Below, one piece after another: positions 62,420 to 64,000 of a stretch of DNA of 64,000 nucleotides. The stretch's first letter is position 1. The number at the start of each line of letters is the position of its first letter. Where the stretch lies: contig NZ_FNUJ01000006.1 of NCBI RefSeq assembly GCF_900107925.1, positions 186,001 to 250,000 on the forward strand. The letters run 5' to 3'. The notes under the pieces were generated by a model. The model worked only from the letters and a program-made list of their open reading frames with translations. It was not told the DNA's origin and did no database searches. This DNA is from Amycolatopsis pretoriensis (GTDB lineage Bacteria; Actinomycetota; Actinomycetes; Mycobacteriales; Pseudonocardiaceae). The position numbers and the translations under genes were made by a program.

Positions 62420-63136
62420 TCAATCCTCCGGGGTCACCAAAGCCGCGATGCGCCCGGCCAACCGCGCGCTGTCCACCGGGCTCACGTTCACCCACTCCTG
62501 CCCACCCCGCCCGGCCGTCTTGGTCGCGCAGTAAGCCCCCACATCCGTGTCGAACCACGTCAACCCACCAACCCGCGAAACCCGCCCCGAAGCCTCCCGC
62601 CGAGAAACACTGAACTGCCCCGCCGCGTAGACCGGCCGCGCCTGGATCGCCGCCACCTCCTGCAGCTGCACCGAAGCACCCGAAGAATCCGTCAACGCCG
62701 AAGCCGCCAAGTTGACCCCGTACCCCGGCCCGGCCGTCAACTCCGGCAACACGTCCACGATCGCCGAACAAAGCTCGCCCGGGCCGATCGAATCCAGCGA
62801 GATCGTCTGCTCAGGCTGGGTCGCCAGCACGCCCCGGCGACCCCGGACCGCCGTCACCGCGCGGAACGGCAACGACGCCGTCATGTCCGCCAGCGCTTCG
62901 CACGCCACGTACACCTCGCCGCCCGCGAGGACCGCCAAGCGCGCCGACAACGCCGGCTCAAGAGAAGACCCGTCGTACAACCCGCGGCCGGCCAGGTTCT
63001 CGTACACCTTCTTCCGGACCTCGGCGCGCTCCTCCTCCGTCTCGCCGACGCTGCGCACCGTCAGCGGTTCCGGCGGGCGGTCGTGACCGAGGTCGGTCCA
63101 GAGGATGTCGAACGCCGACGCGGAAACGCGGATCAA
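62420..63136 (-). CDS. ESX secretion-associated protein, EspG family
   Basis: A 238-residue protein of the EspG type, cytosolic chaperones that bind PE/PPE-like substrates of type VII secretion. Recognisable parts are FDILWTDLGHDRPPEPLTVR at the start, SLDSIGPGELCSAIVDVLPE in the middle and VGGLTWFDTDVGAYCATKTA near the end. Start TTG 63136 overlaps the stop of the PPE-like gene (TTGA), so chaperone and client are coupled. No EccC-type ATPase or other core ESX gene is in the window. Confidence 0.85.
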   Translation of the reverse strand: MIRVSASAFDILWTDLGHDRPPEPLTVRSVGETEEERAEVRKKVYENLAGRGLYDGSSLEPALSARLAVLAGGEVYVACEALADMTASLPFRAVTAVRGRRGVLATQPEQTISLDSIGPGELCSAIVDVLPELTAGPGYGVNLAASALTDSSGASVQLQEVAAIQARPVYAAGQFSVSRREASGRVSRVGGLTWFDTDVGAYCATKTAGRGGQEWVNVSPVDSARLAGRIAALVTPED

Positions 63137-63690
63137 GCCGGCCCCAGTGTCGGCGGCTCCTCGAAGTCCGCGGCCGGCACGTGGCCGCGCAACGCCGCGT
63201 CGCGGGTCCGCATCACGTCGATCGCCTTCTGGCGCGCCGCTTCCGCCTCGGCTCGACGGGCCGCCATCTCGTCGGCCAGCCCGGCCAGGACCAGCACGTT
63301 CCCGGACGACGCCGCGTCGCGGATCATCGACGCCGGGTCGTAGGCCACCGGCGGGGGCATGTCGGCCCGGGCCCGCGCGGCCGCGTCCGCCTGCGCGCCG
63401 ACCGCGCTGCCCACCGACGCCGAGACCGCGGCCGAATGGGACAGCCACCCCGCGGCCCGGCCCAGCGCCGCGCGCGCCGCGTCACCCGCCGGGCCGCGCC
63501 AGTTCTCCTCCGAGGACGCGACCAGCGCGGCGAGGTCGGCGGTCGACTCGTGCAGCCGTTTCGCCAGGCCGTCCCAGCGCGCGCCCGCCTCGCCCGCGGC
63601 GACCGGGTCGTTGTCCCGCTCGACCTCGGCGGCCATGGCCTCGTGGCTGTAGGACTCGTACCGCGCGGTCGGAACGGGGGGTTCGGGCAC
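63133..63690 (-). CDS. PPE/WXG100-like protein
   Basis: A 185-residue helical protein. A WxG turn (NWRGPAGDAAR) near residue 65 joins two long helices, KRLHESTADLAALVASSEEN and ALGRAAGWLSHSAAVSASVG, the hairpin of WXG100/PPE proteins. A Pro-rich break (MPPPVAYDP) and another Ala/Arg helix follow. It is the likely client of the EspG-type protein encoded just downstream. Confidence 0.8.
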   Translation of the reverse strand: MPEPPVPTARYESYSHEAMAAEVERDNDPVAAGEAGARWDGLAKRLHESTADLAALVASSEENWRGPAGDAARAALGRAAGWLSHSAAVSASVGSAVGAQADAAARARADMPPPVAYDPASMIRDAASSGNVLVLAGLADEMAARRAEAEAARQKAIDVMRTRDAALRGHVPAADFEEPPTLGPA

Positions 63691-63702
63691 GGCGCACCTC
63701 TC

Positions 63703-64000
63703 TCAGGGCAGCTTCGGTTCGACCAGCCCGGCCACCGTGCCCGCGCGGCGGCACGCGAGCGGGGTGTCCGAGAAGCCGGTGTTGCTGACGTCGATCTGGA
63801 CGCTGGCCGCGTCGCCCACGCCGAGCAGGACGGCGCAGGTGCCGTCGGCGGCCTTCTTGTCCGCCACCTGCAGCGCCGGGTGCGCGCCGACCTTGGTCTT
63901 CGTGGCCGTCTTCTTCGCGACTTCGAGGTCGGCCAGGCCGTCGGTGTCGCTGAGGCTCACCGTGACGCCGAAGGTGCCGGGCACGCTCCAGTCGCACGCG
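63703..64000 (-). CDS. DUF3558-type lipoprotein, C-terminal part
   Basis: The gene enters from beyond the right edge, so only about 98 C-terminal residues are visible (ACDWSVPGTFGVTVSLSDTD to VAGLVEPKLP). The CDW...GVTVSL opening, the central Cys in DGTCAVLLGVGDAASVQIDV and the late CRRAGTVAGLVEPKLP block fit DUF3558 secreted lipoproteins, which commonly accompany EspG/PPE-like genes in Pseudonocardiaceae. The signal peptide and lipobox would lie outside the window. Confidence 0.75.
   Translation of the reverse strand, partial: ACDWSVPGTFGVTVSLSDTDGLADLEVAKKTATKTKVGAHPALQVADKKAADGTCAVLLGVGDAASVQIDVSNTGFSDTPLACRRAGTVAGLVEPKLP

Overview
The window looks like chromosomal DNA of a high-GC, filamentous-type actinobacterium. 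Amycolatopsis or a close member of the Pseudonocardiaceae fits best. The evidence is a base composition above about 70% G+C, many GTG/TTG starts and 4-base start/stop overlaps, a complete actinobacterial division and cell-wall (dcw) cluster, a meso-DAP type MurE, Wag31/SepF/YggT, an EspG/PPE-like pair, a SAM-IV-like riboswitch and an ileS T-box. The genus is an inference from gene content and from palindromic intergenic repeats; no rRNA gene is present to settle it.

Layout. 1-4500: a decayed cyclase-like gene, a MerR-regulated reductase, a YihY/BrkB membrane protein and fumarylacetoacetase. 4500-10450: one 1651-residue gene made of three tandem DUF885 peptidase-like domains, bracketed by two GC-rich tandem-repeat tracts. 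10450-20990: an HTH/Gly-Pro repeat protein, rluD, lspA, two sister membrane proteins, a cysteine-desulfurase-like gene behind a SAM-IV-type riboswitch, an M23 endopeptidase behind a structured leader, a K+/Na+-H+ antiporter, an ArsR-like regulator and a MecA_N-type penicillin-binding protein. 21000-26600: ileS with its T-box, then a divergent MFS exporter/ArsR pair. 26560-32100: the distal dcw block read right to left as ftsZ, pgeF, yggS, sepF, yggT, wag31 and a membrane protein with a Cys/His tail. 32340-37810: a complete sigK/rskA locus arranged divergently around a symmetric pair of putative SigK promoters. 37800-46040: DUF664, ohrR-ohr, a WhiJ-like XRE triad with a tiny Cys-rich ORF, a CGNR/MFS pair, a broken GNAT gene, an NmrA-like gene and an OLD-like ATPase/TOPRIM gene. 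46030-60970: the proximal dcw block mraZ, rsmH, ftsL, ftsI, murE, murF, mraY, murD, ftsW, murG, murC, ftsQ. 61000-64000: a G-rich tract, an AbiEi-like gene between palindromic repeats, and EspG, PPE-like and DUF3558 genes.

How it works together. The two dcw blocks share orientation and together supply the peptidoglycan precursor pathway, the septal synthase and the Z-ring, but ftsQ and ftsZ are separated by about 13.9 kb. That gap holds an envelope-stress sigma factor locus, peroxide defence, small regulators and a candidate anti-phage gene. Regulatory signals are unusually readable: an MraZ operator, the mraW-motif hairpin, a terminator between ftsI and murE, T-box and SAM-IV elements, and several inverted-repeat operators in divergent promoters.

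The strongest oddities are the triple DUF885 protein with its flanking minisatellites, the split dcw cluster with its cargo, the mirror-image SigK promoter pair and a 42-bp palindrome with no obvious cognate regulator. All functional statements rest on reading the sequence and family knowledge; no database search was run.
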